From: Alkanindiges sp.
GTDB lineage: Bacteria > Pseudomonadota > Gammaproteobacteria > Pseudomonadales > Moraxellaceae
Direction of reading: 5' to 3'
Assembly: GCA_030152125.1 (NCBI GenBank)
Contig: JASLIR010000404.1
Location: 1-7,538 of the forward strand
DNA length: 7,538 bases
Under the pieces are notes generated by a model. It had not been told where the DNA came from, made no database searches, and was given only the letters and a program-made list of their open reading frames with translations. Positions 1-6,684 of the stretch are shown here, piece by piece (within the stretch, counting starts at the first letter, position 1; each line of letters starts with the position of its first letter). The position numbers and the translations under genes are program-made.

Positions 1-810
1 ACTAATAGTCAGCTTGTTGTCCGTCTGGTATGCCATATATTCAAAGGCACCTTGCGGCTGAATCAGCATCACGCCATTATTGCCTTCGTTGTAAGCATCA
101 ATGGTGGATACCGGTGTGGCAAAATCATTCACATCCAGACGGCGACGCAATTCCTGCGGAACTTTGGTTCCCAGGAAACGCACCAGGATTTTACTACCCT
201 GCTGCTGTACATCGACAGGAATGGCCGGATTAGCCAGATCAACCACAACCTGACCATCGCCCGCCGAACCACGCTGGAAATTAATATTGCGGATATCTGA
301 CTTTGCCGCCACAGAGGCTGCAGCCACACTCACTTTTTCCTGGGTAGTTACTGCTGCAGGCGTAGCACTGGCTGCTGCCGCTGCACGACTGATTTTCAGG
401 ATCAGGCTATTACCTTCCTGACGCGTGCTGTAATTTCCGGCACCTACCAGATTGATTACCAGGCGTGTACGCTCCTGATTATCAATAACACTTACATCTT
501 TGGTAGTAGCAGAGCTAACAGCAATCTGGCTATTACTTAAGGCATTCACAGTATTGGGAAAATCCAGAACCAGACGTGCAGGCTGCTCAATCTGGTACGC
601 CTGCGGCGTTGGTGGAACGCCATTAAATACCAGACGCAGTTCAGTATCCCCATTTTTGGTGGTCAGGGGAATTACCTGGTTCAGGCTGACTTGTGCGGCA
701 AACGCACCTTGAGTGATTACTGCACACGCACTGACCAGCGCAAGTTGTCGCATAAATGTAGTCATTACTGCTGATGCCCCCATACCAAATGGATTAATGC
801 TGTTCCTCAT
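1..810 (-). CDS. pilQ: Type IV pilus secretin PilQ, N-terminal 270 residues (cut by window edge)
   Basis: PilQ forms the outer-membrane secretin pore through which the type IV pilus leaves the cell. Only the N-terminal part is visible: the frame runs open from the start codon to base 1, giving exactly 270 codons, so the N0/N1 and secretin barrel domains lie outside. The ATG at 810 is preceded by a GAGGA ribosome site seven bases upstream. The protein starts with a Sec signal peptide (hydrophobic stretch about 21-34, likely cleavage after Ala38 in GAFA|AQ). Two AMIN-like beta domains follow, roughly residues 40-141 and 171-270, separated by an Ala/Ser/Val-rich linker at about 142-170. AMIN domains bind peptidoglycan and hold PilQ at the wall. 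It is the last visible gene of the pilMNOPQ operon, 20 bases after pilP. In-frame Met10, Met16 and Met20 are alternative starts; Met16 or Met20 would give a signal peptide of more usual length, so the exact start is less sure than the identity. Confidence 0.93.
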   Translation of the reverse strand, partial: MRNSINPFGMGASAVMTTFMRQLALVSACAVITQGAFAAQVSLNQVIPLTTKNGDTELRLVFNGVPPTPQAYQIEQPARLVLDFPNTVNALSNSQIAVSSATTKDVSVIDNQERTRLVINLVGAGNYSTRQEGNSLILKISRAAAAASATPAAVTTQEKVSVAAASVAAKSDIRNINFQRGSAGDGQVVVDLANPAIPVDVQQQGSKILVRFLGTKVPQELRRRLDVNDFATPVSTIDAYNEGNNGVMLIQPQGAFEYMAYQTDNKLTIS

Positions 811-817
811 TTTTATT

Positions 818-822
818 TCCTC
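818..822 (-). promoter_or_regulatory. Ribosome binding site for pilQ
   Basis: On the minus strand GAGGA lies seven bases before the ATG at 810, in the short pilP-pilQ gap. It favours this ATG over the in-frame internal Met codons 10, 16 and 20, none of which has an equally well-placed site. Confidence 0.6.
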
Positions 823-830
823 AAATTCCA

Positions 831-1358
831 TTATGCGCCAGTATCGATCATGACTAAATTGCGTGGACGCTCAACAAAACCATCGCGGCCATCTGGAACA
901 ATCTCTATGACAGTAATCTGGCTTTGTGTGATATCAATAATACGTCCATAGTTTTTACCCATGTAGTTGCCTTTTTCCACACGAACCACGCCACCTTCAG
1001 GTGCCTGAATCAGGCCATATAAAGCACCATTGGTATTTTTCAGGGTACCTTTCATAATCAGGGATTCCAGCGGGAATTGCTCCAGGAACTGGGGTGGTCG
1101 TGCCAGATCGGGCTGTACCCGCTTACCGGCCATGACCTTCAATTCCATTGCAAGGCTGTCTGGTAGAAAAGGACTTCTCAATTGCTGGGCAGCATAACCA
1201 AAGGACGGCACAGGCAAAAACACAGGTGCTGGCGGGATGGGTAATGGTGGCTGGCTGCGTACTTCCTGCATTTTGCCATTCACCACATCCACTCTGGAGC
1301 TACACGCCACCAACCCGGCACTACTTAGCACCAACAGCACCAATACTTTTAATTTCAT
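831..1358 (-). CDS. pilP: Type IV pilus assembly lipoprotein PilP
   Basis: PilP is the periplasmic lipoprotein that joins the PilN/PilO heterodimer to the N0 domain of the PilQ secretin. The 175-residue product begins with a lipoprotein signal peptide: hydrophobic residues 4-15 and a lipobox L16-V-A-C19, with Cys19 the lipidated residue. Ser20 follows rather than Asp, so there is no classical inner-membrane retention signal at +2. Next come a proline-rich flexible linker (about 37-52) and the compact beta-rich PilP domain (about 55-165), with the FPLESL segment at 95-100 and VRVEKG-NYMGKNYGRI at 125-140 typical of the family. Its length matches the Pseudomonas protein as I recall it (about 174 residues). 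The ATG overlaps the pilO stop codon (ATGA) and has a GAGGGAG ribosome site seven bases upstream inside pilO, which supports both the start and translational coupling. Confidence 0.95.
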   Translation of the reverse strand: MKLKVLVLLVLSSAGLVACSSRVDVVNGKMQEVRSQPPLPIPPAPVFLPVPSFGYAAQQLRSPFLPDSLAMELKVMAGKRVQPDLARPPQFLEQFPLESLIMKGTLKNTNGALYGLIQAPEGGVVRVEKGNYMGKNYGRIIDITQSQITVIEIVPDGRDGFVERPRNLVMIDTGA

Positions 1359-2119
1359 GATTTGGCTCCCTCGGTGCTTTTATCCCCACCCTGTTTGTCT
1401 GCATCCTTTTTGTCTGCATTCTCGTCTTCTTCAGGCTGATCATTATAGCGATAAGTTTTTGCAGCAACCTTGAAAGTCAGGACAGGAATCTCACTCTTGC
1501 TCTTGGTTTTATCTGGGGGAGACACTTCAATCACAAAATCGTGCAGGGTAACAATGCGCGGTAATGCAGCCAGGCCACTTACAAAAGCGCCGAAGGAATG
1601 ATAGTCACCCTGTGCTTCTATGGAAATTGGCAGCTCAATAAAGAACTCCTGCTTAATTTCAGGCTCAACCTTAATATTATTGAAGCGTAAACCACTGCTC
1701 ACACCCGTGAAGTTAATATCCTCAACCAGGCCAGGAATTTCCGTTTCTTTAGGCAACTGCTGTAGCAACTCGCCGAAAGTATGTTCCATCTCTTCGACCT
1801 GAACCTGATACAATTTCAGGTTGCGCAGCTTGGACTCTTTTTCTTGGTACTGATTCAGCAAGCTATCCTGCTGCGACTGTGCATTGTTAATATCATCCAG
1901 CAAAGGGCTAATCAGGGCAAAATAAGCCAGCGCCAGAGTGACCAGCAAGACAAAAATGTACACCGTAGCCTTAACTGCCTGCGGCCAGTTCCCCATATTC
2001 TGGGGATCCAGGGAGTTAAAGCTATTTACAAACTCCTGGAAATTAAACGGCTTTTTCTTGGCCTTTTTCAGGCTATCGCCTTTGCTCAGCAAGGAATCAT
2101 CAAAGTTATCAATACTCAT
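1355..2119 (-). CDS. pilO: Type IV pilus inner-membrane protein PilO
   Basis: PilO pairs with PilN in the inner membrane and, with PilP, forms the periplasmic part of the pilus alignment subcomplex. The 254-residue protein has a charged cytoplasmic N-terminus (1-49, with a lysine cluster at 18-23), one transmembrane helix at about 50-71, a coiled-coil region at about 73-121 and a ferredoxin-like periplasmic domain at about 125-225. Conserved family segments are IPGLVEDI (128-135), FFIELPI (159-165), FVSGLAALPRIVTLHDF (179-195) and KTYRYND (221-227). A Lys/Asp/Glu/Gly-rich tail follows from about 228 to 254. Pseudomonas PilO, from memory about 207 residues, ends just after KTYRYND, so the tail and some N-terminal residues are extra. 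The ATG overlaps the pilN stop (ATGA) and has an AGGGGG ribosome site six bases upstream; the stop overlaps the pilP start. Confidence 0.96.
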   Translation of the reverse strand: MSIDNFDDSLLSKGDSLKKAKKKPFNFQEFVNSFNSLDPQNMGNWPQAVKATVYIFVLLVTLALAYFALISPLLDDINNAQSQQDSLLNQYQEKESKLRNLKLYQVQVEEMEHTFGELLQQLPKETEIPGLVEDINFTGVSSGLRFNNIKVEPEIKQEFFIELPISIEAQGDYHSFGAFVSGLAALPRIVTLHDFVIEVSPPDKTKSKSEIPVLTFKVAAKTYRYNDQPEEDENADKKDADKQGGDKSTEGAKS

Positions 2120-2808
2120 TTAGCACCCCCTGCTGTTACCGGCGCAGCAGCTGTTCCCGTTGCTGGCTGTACTGGCTCTGATTGCCCGTCAACCAGCGGC
2201 TGGCCGGTAACACTGTCCGCATCGTCTGCCAGATTCACAGTAATTTCAAACGCACCAAACGCATCTTCCGGACGGGGAACCACTGAACCTACTGGTGTAG
2301 CTTGCTTATTTGCCTGTAACTGTTCAACACCTATATAAGAGTTCATAAATGCGTTCCTAAACCAGGGAGAACCTTCTAGGTTGCGCAAAAACTCTGACAC
2401 GGTATTCGGGCTTTCAGCACGGCCTTTAATGGTGAACTGGTCAGCCTTACGCTCAAAACTGGTCAAATACATGCTGGAAGGCGTCAATCTAACCAATTCA
2501 TCAAACAGGCGAACCACTACTGGCCGTTTACCCTGCAGATCCTGAATCAGCTTCATGCGTTCAATAATCTGGTCGCGGCGATCCTGCAGGCCATCCAGTG
2601 ATTTTAATTGTACATCCAGCTGATTATTGGCTTCCTGTACCAGTTGATTAGCCTGTTGCTGGTCATTTAAGCGCTGGCTAAAGAAAGCCCACGCCAGTGC
2701 AACCAATACCAGCCCCAGTAAAAACACGCCAACATTGATGCTAATAAATTCTTTCTTACGCTGCTCACGGAGCGCTTCGCGCCATGGCAGCAAGTTTATT
2801 TTTGCCAT
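2116..2808 (-). CDS. pilN: Type IV pilus inner-membrane protein PilN
   Basis: PilN connects cytoplasmic PilM to the periplasmic PilO/PilP part of the pilus machine. The N-terminal INLLPWR motif (residues 4-10) is the hallmark peptide that docks in a groove of PilM. A single transmembrane helix follows at about 24-43, then a coiled coil (about 45-92) and a ferredoxin-like periplasmic domain (about 95-195) containing RLTPSSMYLTSFE (107-119) and the FLRNLEGSPWF segment (140-150). A Pro/Ala/Thr/Gly-rich tail of about 35 residues (196-230) makes it longer than the Pseudomonas homologue (about 198 residues from memory). Its ATG directly abuts the pilM stop (TAAATG). A GGAG ribosome site lies ten bases upstream within pilM, consistent with coupled translation. 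Confidence 0.96.
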   Translation of the reverse strand: MAKINLLPWREALREQRKKEFISINVGVFLLGLVLVALAWAFFSQRLNDQQQANQLVQEANNQLDVQLKSLDGLQDRRDQIIERMKLIQDLQGKRPVVVRLFDELVRLTPSSMYLTSFERKADQFTIKGRAESPNTVSEFLRNLEGSPWFRNAFMNSYIGVEQLQANKQATPVGSVVPRPEDAFGAFEITVNLADDADSVTGQPLVDGQSEPVQPATGTAAAPVTAGGAK

Positions 2809-3864
2809 TTAATCAAAACTCCGTAAAGCCAGGCCGCAAGCCACCAGTAAAGATGGGGCATCATTTTCCATTTGATTTGCATTGATCTGAGGCGCAAAAC
2901 CCATTTGTAGGAACGGGTTTGCAATACTCACACGGTGCCCTAACTTTTCCTGCAGCAAGCGCGCCAAACCAGGAATATTGGCATTACCACCCGCCAGCAA
3001 AATATGGTTTACATCGCTATATTGTGTGGAGGAGTAGAAAAACTGTAAGGACCGTGCAGCCTGCTGCACAATGGAATCAATAAAAGGCCTTAATACTTCC
3101 GGTTCATAGTCATCCGGCAAATCGCCTTCTTTCTTGCTGCGTCCGGCTTCCTCAAAGGACAAGCCATAGCGGCGCTGAATATCTTCGGTTAACTGCTTGC
3201 CACCAAACAACTGCTCGCGGCTATAGATGATTTTTTCATCCTTGAGCACGCTGAGGGTGGTCATGGTATGACCAACATCAAAAATCGCCACGATCTCTGG
3301 AGAACCCGGCAAGGTATCCACAATCAGGGAGAATGCACGCTCAATGGCATAGGATTCGACTTCGATAACACGCGGCACCAAGCCAGCCAACTCCAGTGCC
3401 TCAACACGCAAATCGACATTTTCGGTACGGGATGCCACTAAAAGCACGCTGACACGGTTGGGAATGGACGAAGCGCCCATTACCTCAAAATCCAGGCTGA
3501 CTTCATCTAATGGATAAGGAATGTATTGTTCTGCGTCCATGCGAATCTGAACTTCTCGTTCATCATCGGTCATGTCTGCATCCATATCGATGACTTTAGT
3601 AATAACTGCTGATGAAGCAACGGCTGCTGCTGCGCCATTACTTTTGGGGTTTGTCAGATTGACCAATCGTTCAAGGGTATCGCCAACACTTTCAGTATCC
3701 GCAATATTTTTTTCAACGACCGCATGCACTGGCAAAGGCAGAAGTCCATAACTTTCTACCCAATATCGCCCGTCTCGCACACTCAGTTCAAGCAACTTGA
3801 CAGAAGTTGAACTGATATCGACCCCAACCAGACTTTTATTCTGTTTACGCTGAAAGGAAAGCAC
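2809..3864 (-). CDS. pilM: Type IV pilus actin-like protein PilM (GTG start)
   Basis: PilM is a cytoplasmic actin-fold ATP-binding protein that recruits PilN through its INLLPWR tail and signals to the pilus motor. With the GTG start at 3864 it has 351 residues, the usual family length. Actin-fold nucleotide-binding elements are visible: phosphate-1 motif VGVDISSTSVK (13-23), phosphate-2 motif FDVGHTMTTL (195-204) and adenosine motif LLAGGNANIPGL (289-300). The segment DAEQYIPYPLDEVSLDF (110-126) and the C-terminus ACGLALRSFD (342-351) are typical. The frame is open 15 codons further to a GTG at 3909, but that site lacks a ribosome site and would add a non-conserved leader. The GTG at 3864 has AGGGA eight bases upstream and gives an N-terminus resembling other PilM proteins (basic residues, then NKSLVGVDIS). 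It is the first gene of the operon, read divergently from ponA. Confidence 0.96.
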   Translation of the reverse strand: MLSFQRKQNKSLVGVDISSTSVKLLELSVRDGRYWVESYGLLPLPVHAVVEKNIADTESVGDTLERLVNLTNPKSNGAAAAVASSAVITKVIDMDADMTDDEREVQIRMDAEQYIPYPLDEVSLDFEVMGASSIPNRVSVLLVASRTENVDLRVEALELAGLVPRVIEVESYAIERAFSLIVDTLPGSPEIVAIFDVGHTMTTLSVLKDEKIIYSREQLFGGKQLTEDIQRRYGLSFEEAGRSKKEGDLPDDYEPEVLRPFIDSIVQQAARSLQFFYSSTQYSDVNHILLAGGNANIPGLARLLQEKLGHRVSIANPFLQMGFAPQINANQMENDAPSLLVACGLALRSFD

Positions 3865-3872
3865 AGTTTTTT

Positions 3873-3877
3873 TCCCT
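3873..3877 (-). promoter_or_regulatory. Ribosome binding site deciding the pilM GTG start
   Basis: AGGGA on the minus strand, eight bases before the GTG at 3864. The upstream in-frame GTG at 3909 has no comparable purine tract at the right distance, so this site supports the shorter 351-residue PilM. Confidence 0.55.
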
Positions 3878-3899
3878 GTTATTGTTCTAACCCACTCGG

Positions 3900-3908
3900 A
3901 ATATAACA
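3900..3908 (-). promoter_or_regulatory. Candidate extended -10 promoter of the pilMNOPQ operon
   Basis: The minus strand reads TGTTATATT, an extended -10 element (TGn followed by TATATT, five of six matches to TATAAT). I see no good -35 hexamer at the normal distance, which extended -10 promoters tolerate. A transcript from here would start near 3893, about 29 bases before the GTG at 3864 and downstream of the GTG at 3909, agreeing with the shorter pilM. Prediction by eye only. Confidence 0.35.
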
Positions 3909-3938
3909 CATGCCTATTTAAAGCATAGAAGTTTGTTC

Positions 3939-3964
3939 ACTATCTGATTTTCAATAACGATAGT
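3939..3964. repeat. Inverted repeat ACTATC-N14-GATAGT in the pilM-ponA divergent region
   Basis: Six-base perfect arms (3939-3944 and 3959-3964) are separated by 14 bases. Allowing mismatches, the arms extend outward to about 10 bases with 8 matches. The site lies upstream of both candidate promoters, so it could bind a dimeric regulator, but short arms like this also occur by chance in AT-rich DNA. Confidence 0.25.
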
Positions 3965-3968
3965 TAAA

Positions 3969-3998
3969 CTAACATTCATGTTCACTAGGCGTTATACT
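3969..3998 (+). promoter_or_regulatory. Candidate sigma-70 promoter of ponA
   Basis: A CTAACA hexamer (3969-3974, four of six matches to TTGACA) and a TATACT hexamer (3993-3998, five of six matches to TATAAT) are 18 bases apart. Transcription would start near 4005, giving a leader of about 40 bases before the ponA ATG. The inverted repeat AACAT-TC-ATGTT (3971-3982) overlaps the -35 hexamer and spacer, where a repressor could act. Prediction by eye only. Confidence 0.4.
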
Positions 3999-4043
3999 GC
4001 ATCCATGATTCCGACCCCTGCTTGGTATTAAAACGCACTTGTT

Positions 4044-6668
4044 ATGAAAAAGCTATCTTGTTCAGGCCGTATCCACCCGATTTTTTTATTTTTTATTGTG
4101 ATGGCTCTGGCAATTCCCATGGGCTTTTATGGCATGTATTTATATATCTATCCAAGCCTGCCAGATATGACACTTTTGAAAGAAGCCCCTTTGGAACAGC
4201 CTTTACAGGTATATACCAAGGACCAGGAGCTGATTGCAGAGTTCGGGGAAAAGCTTTCCATTCCGGTAAAATACGAAAAAATTCCAAAACAGATGATTCA
4301 GGCTTTCCTGGCGGCGGAAGATTCTTCCTTCTTTGAGCATAACGGGGTCAGCTTTAAAGGTCTGGGGCGGGCCTTAAGTGAAAGTATCGGCGGGGGCGGT
4401 GCGCAAACTGGCGGTTCGACCATTACCATGCAGGTGGCCAAAAACTACTATCTGTCACCCGAGCGCACCTTGCGCCGTAAGCTGACCGAAATCTTCCTGG
4501 CACGCAAGATTGAACAAACCCTCACCAAAGAAGAAATTTTTAGCCTGTATGTGAACAAGATCTTTTTAGGCAAAAACGCCTATGGCATTGGGGCAGCAGC
4601 ACGGGTGTATTATAACAAACGGCTGGATCAACTCACCTTGGCCGAAATGGCCATGATTTCCGGCCTGCCCAAGGCACCCTCCAAATACAATCCGGTAGCC
4701 AACCCGGCACGCGCACTAGAACGCCGCAACTGGATTTTAGGCCGCATGCAGCAACTGGGCTTTATTACCCCGCAGGCTTACGAAGCAGCCATACAGGAAC
4801 CCATTCGCCTGAAGATGCAGCTAGGTGGCCGGGTGGATGAGCGCTTCCCTTATCTGGCAGAACTGGTACGTGCCGAAATGGTCAAGCGTTTTGGACCACA
4901 GGTGGTTAACTCGGGCTATAAGGTGTACACCACTGTCAGCAGCAGCAGGCAGGCCTCAGCACAGGAAGCTGTACGCATGGGGCTGGAAGCCTATGACCGC
5001 CGTCATGGCTGGCGTGGTGCAGAAGCGCATGACAAGCCGCTACAGGAGTTTTACGCCTACGCCAATACCTGGCCGGTAAAAGTTACCAAGGTGAGCTCGC
5101 AAAGCTTTGAGGCCGTATTTAAAGATGGCAAAAACGTCACCGTTAACTGGGATGGCATATCCTGGGCCCGCAAGCACTTTAGTGCAGACCGTATCGGCAA
5201 CTACCCAAGCAGCGCCAAACAGGTGGTACAAGTCAACGATATTGTGCGCTTAAAACCCAATGAAGATAAAACCAGCTGGGCACTCACCCAGATACCTGCC
5301 GTACAGGGACAGCTGATCTCACTGAATCCAAACAATGGCGCGGTAGAAGCCATTGTAGGTGGTTATGATTTTGCGCAAAGCAAGTTTAACCGTGCAGTAC
5401 AGGGCTGGCGTCAGCCCGGTTCCACCATTAAACCTTTCATTTATACCCTGGCGCTGGAACGTGGGATGAACCCCTACAGCGTGGTAAACGATAGCCCCCT
5501 GAGTGTAGGCAAATGGCATCCACAAAACTCTGATGGCAAATATCTGGGCGCGATTACCCTGCGTAAGGCACTGTATTTATCACGCAACCTGGTGTCCATC
5601 CGTTTACTACAATCGGTGGGACTGGACCGCACTCGTAACTACCTGGTGCATTTTGGCCTGATCGAAGAACGCATTCCCAGAAACCTGACCATTGCCCTGG
5701 GCACACCCCAAGTACTGCCTATCCAGATGGCCACCGGTTATGCGGCCTTTGCCAATGGTGGCTATCGCATTCAGCCTTATGTGATTGAAAAAGTAGCCGA
5801 TCCCGATGGTGAGGTACTGTTTGAGGCTGACCCGCTATACGCCTGTGCACCTTGCCAGGGCAAACCACCGGTAGAGCAGGCAGCAGAAAATACTGCGGAT
5901 GAAAATAAGGATGCCGTGGTTGAAGTAACTAATGGCAAAGACGGTAAAAAACTAAAAACCACCGTGACAGCGCCTTCCACAAACCCGGATGGCACACTGG
6001 AAGCTGCTACTGCAGCACCAGCACCTGCCACCCCTGTTGTGCCCATTGACCCTAATGCACCAGTTAAAACCTATCGCCAGGCTGAACGTATTGTAAAAGC
6101 CACGGCCGCCTTCGACATGGCAAATATTTTAAAGGATGTGATTATTCACGGTACTGGCCGTGCTGCACTTAAACTGGGCCGTGATGACTTGGGCGGTAAA
6201 ACTGGTACCACCAACGATGCCAAGGACGCCTGGTTTGCCGGCTTTAATGCAGACCTGGTTACCATCACCTGGGTTGGGTTTGACCAGCCAAGAACCCTAG
6301 GCCGCCGTGAATATGGTGGGGTTGCAGCCCTGCCCATCTGGATTAAATACATGGGTGATGCCTTAAAAGACACCCCTAGTCGCTGGGTGACACTGAGCAA
6401 AGATGACGAAGAAGAAAACGAAAGTAGCGATGCCAGTAGTACAGATATAAACGCACCTAAACTGGCCAGTAAACCGCGCAATACTGCACCACCTATGGCT
6501 ACTGCACTGTACAAACCAAAACCCTTGCCAGTTGAAGTGGTGGACAAGTTTGAGGACTTGCCGGATATGGACCTGGATGAAGAAGCCACCACCCCAGCAG
6601 CCCCAAAAAATAATGTGCCAGCCAAACCGGCAGCACCAGCGGCCACCCCACCACATGATATTTTCTAA
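4044..6668 (+). CDS. ponA: Class A penicillin-binding protein 1A (bifunctional transglycosylase/transpeptidase)
   Basis: This enzyme polymerises lipid II into glycan strands and cross-links the stem peptides on the periplasmic face of the inner membrane; it is a beta-lactam target. The 874-residue protein has a short cytoplasmic N-terminus and a membrane anchor at about 12-35. The GT51 transglycosylase domain spans about 55-235, with catalytic Glu92 in EDSSFFEH, GGSTITMQVAKN (123-134) and KIEQTLTKEEI (155-165). An OB-like linker region (about 318-420, starting RRHGWRGAE) precedes the transpeptidase domain, which has the SXXK motif S460-T-I-K463, SXN motif S513-R-N515 and KTG motif K719-T-G721. 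An unusual Ala/Pro/Thr-rich segment (about 600-675) begins with C601-A-P-C604 and lies between SXN and KTG. The tail (about 783-874) is acidic, then Pro/Ala-rich. The ATG at 4044 is the first after an in-frame TAA at 4029 and has no clear ribosome site. Divergent from pilM and followed by a terminator. The E. coli name for this protein is mrcA. Confidence 0.97.
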   Translation: MKKLSCSGRIHPIFLFFIVMALAIPMGFYGMYLYIYPSLPDMTLLKEAPLEQPLQVYTKDQELIAEFGEKLSIPVKYEKIPKQMIQAFLAAEDSSFFEHNGVSFKGLGRALSESIGGGGAQTGGSTITMQVAKNYYLSPERTLRRKLTEIFLARKIEQTLTKEEIFSLYVNKIFLGKNAYGIGAAARVYYNKRLDQLTLAEMAMISGLPKAPSKYNPVANPARALERRNWILGRMQQLGFITPQAYEAAIQEPIRLKMQLGGRVDERFPYLAELVRAEMVKRFGPQVVNSGYKVYTTVSSSRQASAQEAVRMGLEAYDRRHGWRGAEAHDKPLQEFYAYANTWPVKVTKVSSQSFEAVFKDGKNVTVNWDGISWARKHFSADRIGNYPSSAKQVVQVNDIVRLKPNEDKTSWALTQIPAVQGQLISLNPNNGAVEAIVGGYDFAQSKFNRAVQGWRQPGSTIKPFIYTLALERGMNPYSVVNDSPLSVGKWHPQNSDGKYLGAITLRKALYLSRNLVSIRLLQSVGLDRTRNYLVHFGLIEERIPRNLTIALGTPQVLPIQMATGYAAFANGGYRIQPYVIEKVADPDGEVLFEADPLYACAPCQGKPPVEQAAENTADENKDAVVEVTNGKDGKKLKTTVTAPSTNPDGTLEAATAAPAPATPVVPIDPNAPVKTYRQAERIVKATAAFDMANILKDVIIHGTGRAALKLGRDDLGGKTGTTNDAKDAWFAGFNADLVTITWVGFDQPRTLGRREYGGVAALPIWIKYMGDALKDTPSRWVTLSKDDEEENESSDASSTDINAPKLASKPRNTAPPMATALYKPKPLPVEVVDKFEDLPDMDLDEEATTPAAPKNNVPAKPAAPAATPPHDIF

Positions 6669-6684
6669 AAACTGCCATAAACAG

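Larger units (their letters stand above)
3865..4043. other. Divergent pilM/ponA intergenic region
   Basis: This AT-rich 179-base spacer separates the start codons of pilM and ponA. It holds an extended -10 element toward pilM, a -35/-10 pair toward ponA, the inverted repeats ACTATC-N14-GATAGT (3939-3964) and AACAT-TC-ATGTT (3971-3982), and a direct repeat GTTCACTA at 3935-3942 and 3980-3987, spaced 45 bases start to start. I see no gene or small RNA structure in it. Confidence 0.6.

Noticed and set aside
1..810. Plus-strand open frames at 30-300 and 500-712
   Set aside because: The minus strand here is an uninterrupted PilQ coding frame with signal peptide and two AMIN-like domains; the plus-strand frames are shadows of it.
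1781..2338. 185-codon plus-strand open frame opposite pilO and pilN
   Set aside because: It is fully antisense to two confidently identified genes and its translation shows no recognisable domain or start context.
3879..3911. Short open frame on the minus strand (ATG at 3911, ten codons) upstream of pilM, a possible leader peptide
   Set aside because: It has no ribosome site and starts upstream of the transcript start expected from the extended -10 element at 3900-3908.
5777..6046. 89-codon antisense frame opposite the PonA low-complexity insert
   Set aside because: It is a by-product of the repetitive Ala/Pro/Thr codons on the coding strand.
6146..6646. 166-codon open frame antisense to the ponA 3' end
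   Set aside because: It lies wholly opposite the PonA KTG region and tail; its Ser/Ala/Gly-rich product is what the complement of biased codons gives, with no ribosome site or domain signal.
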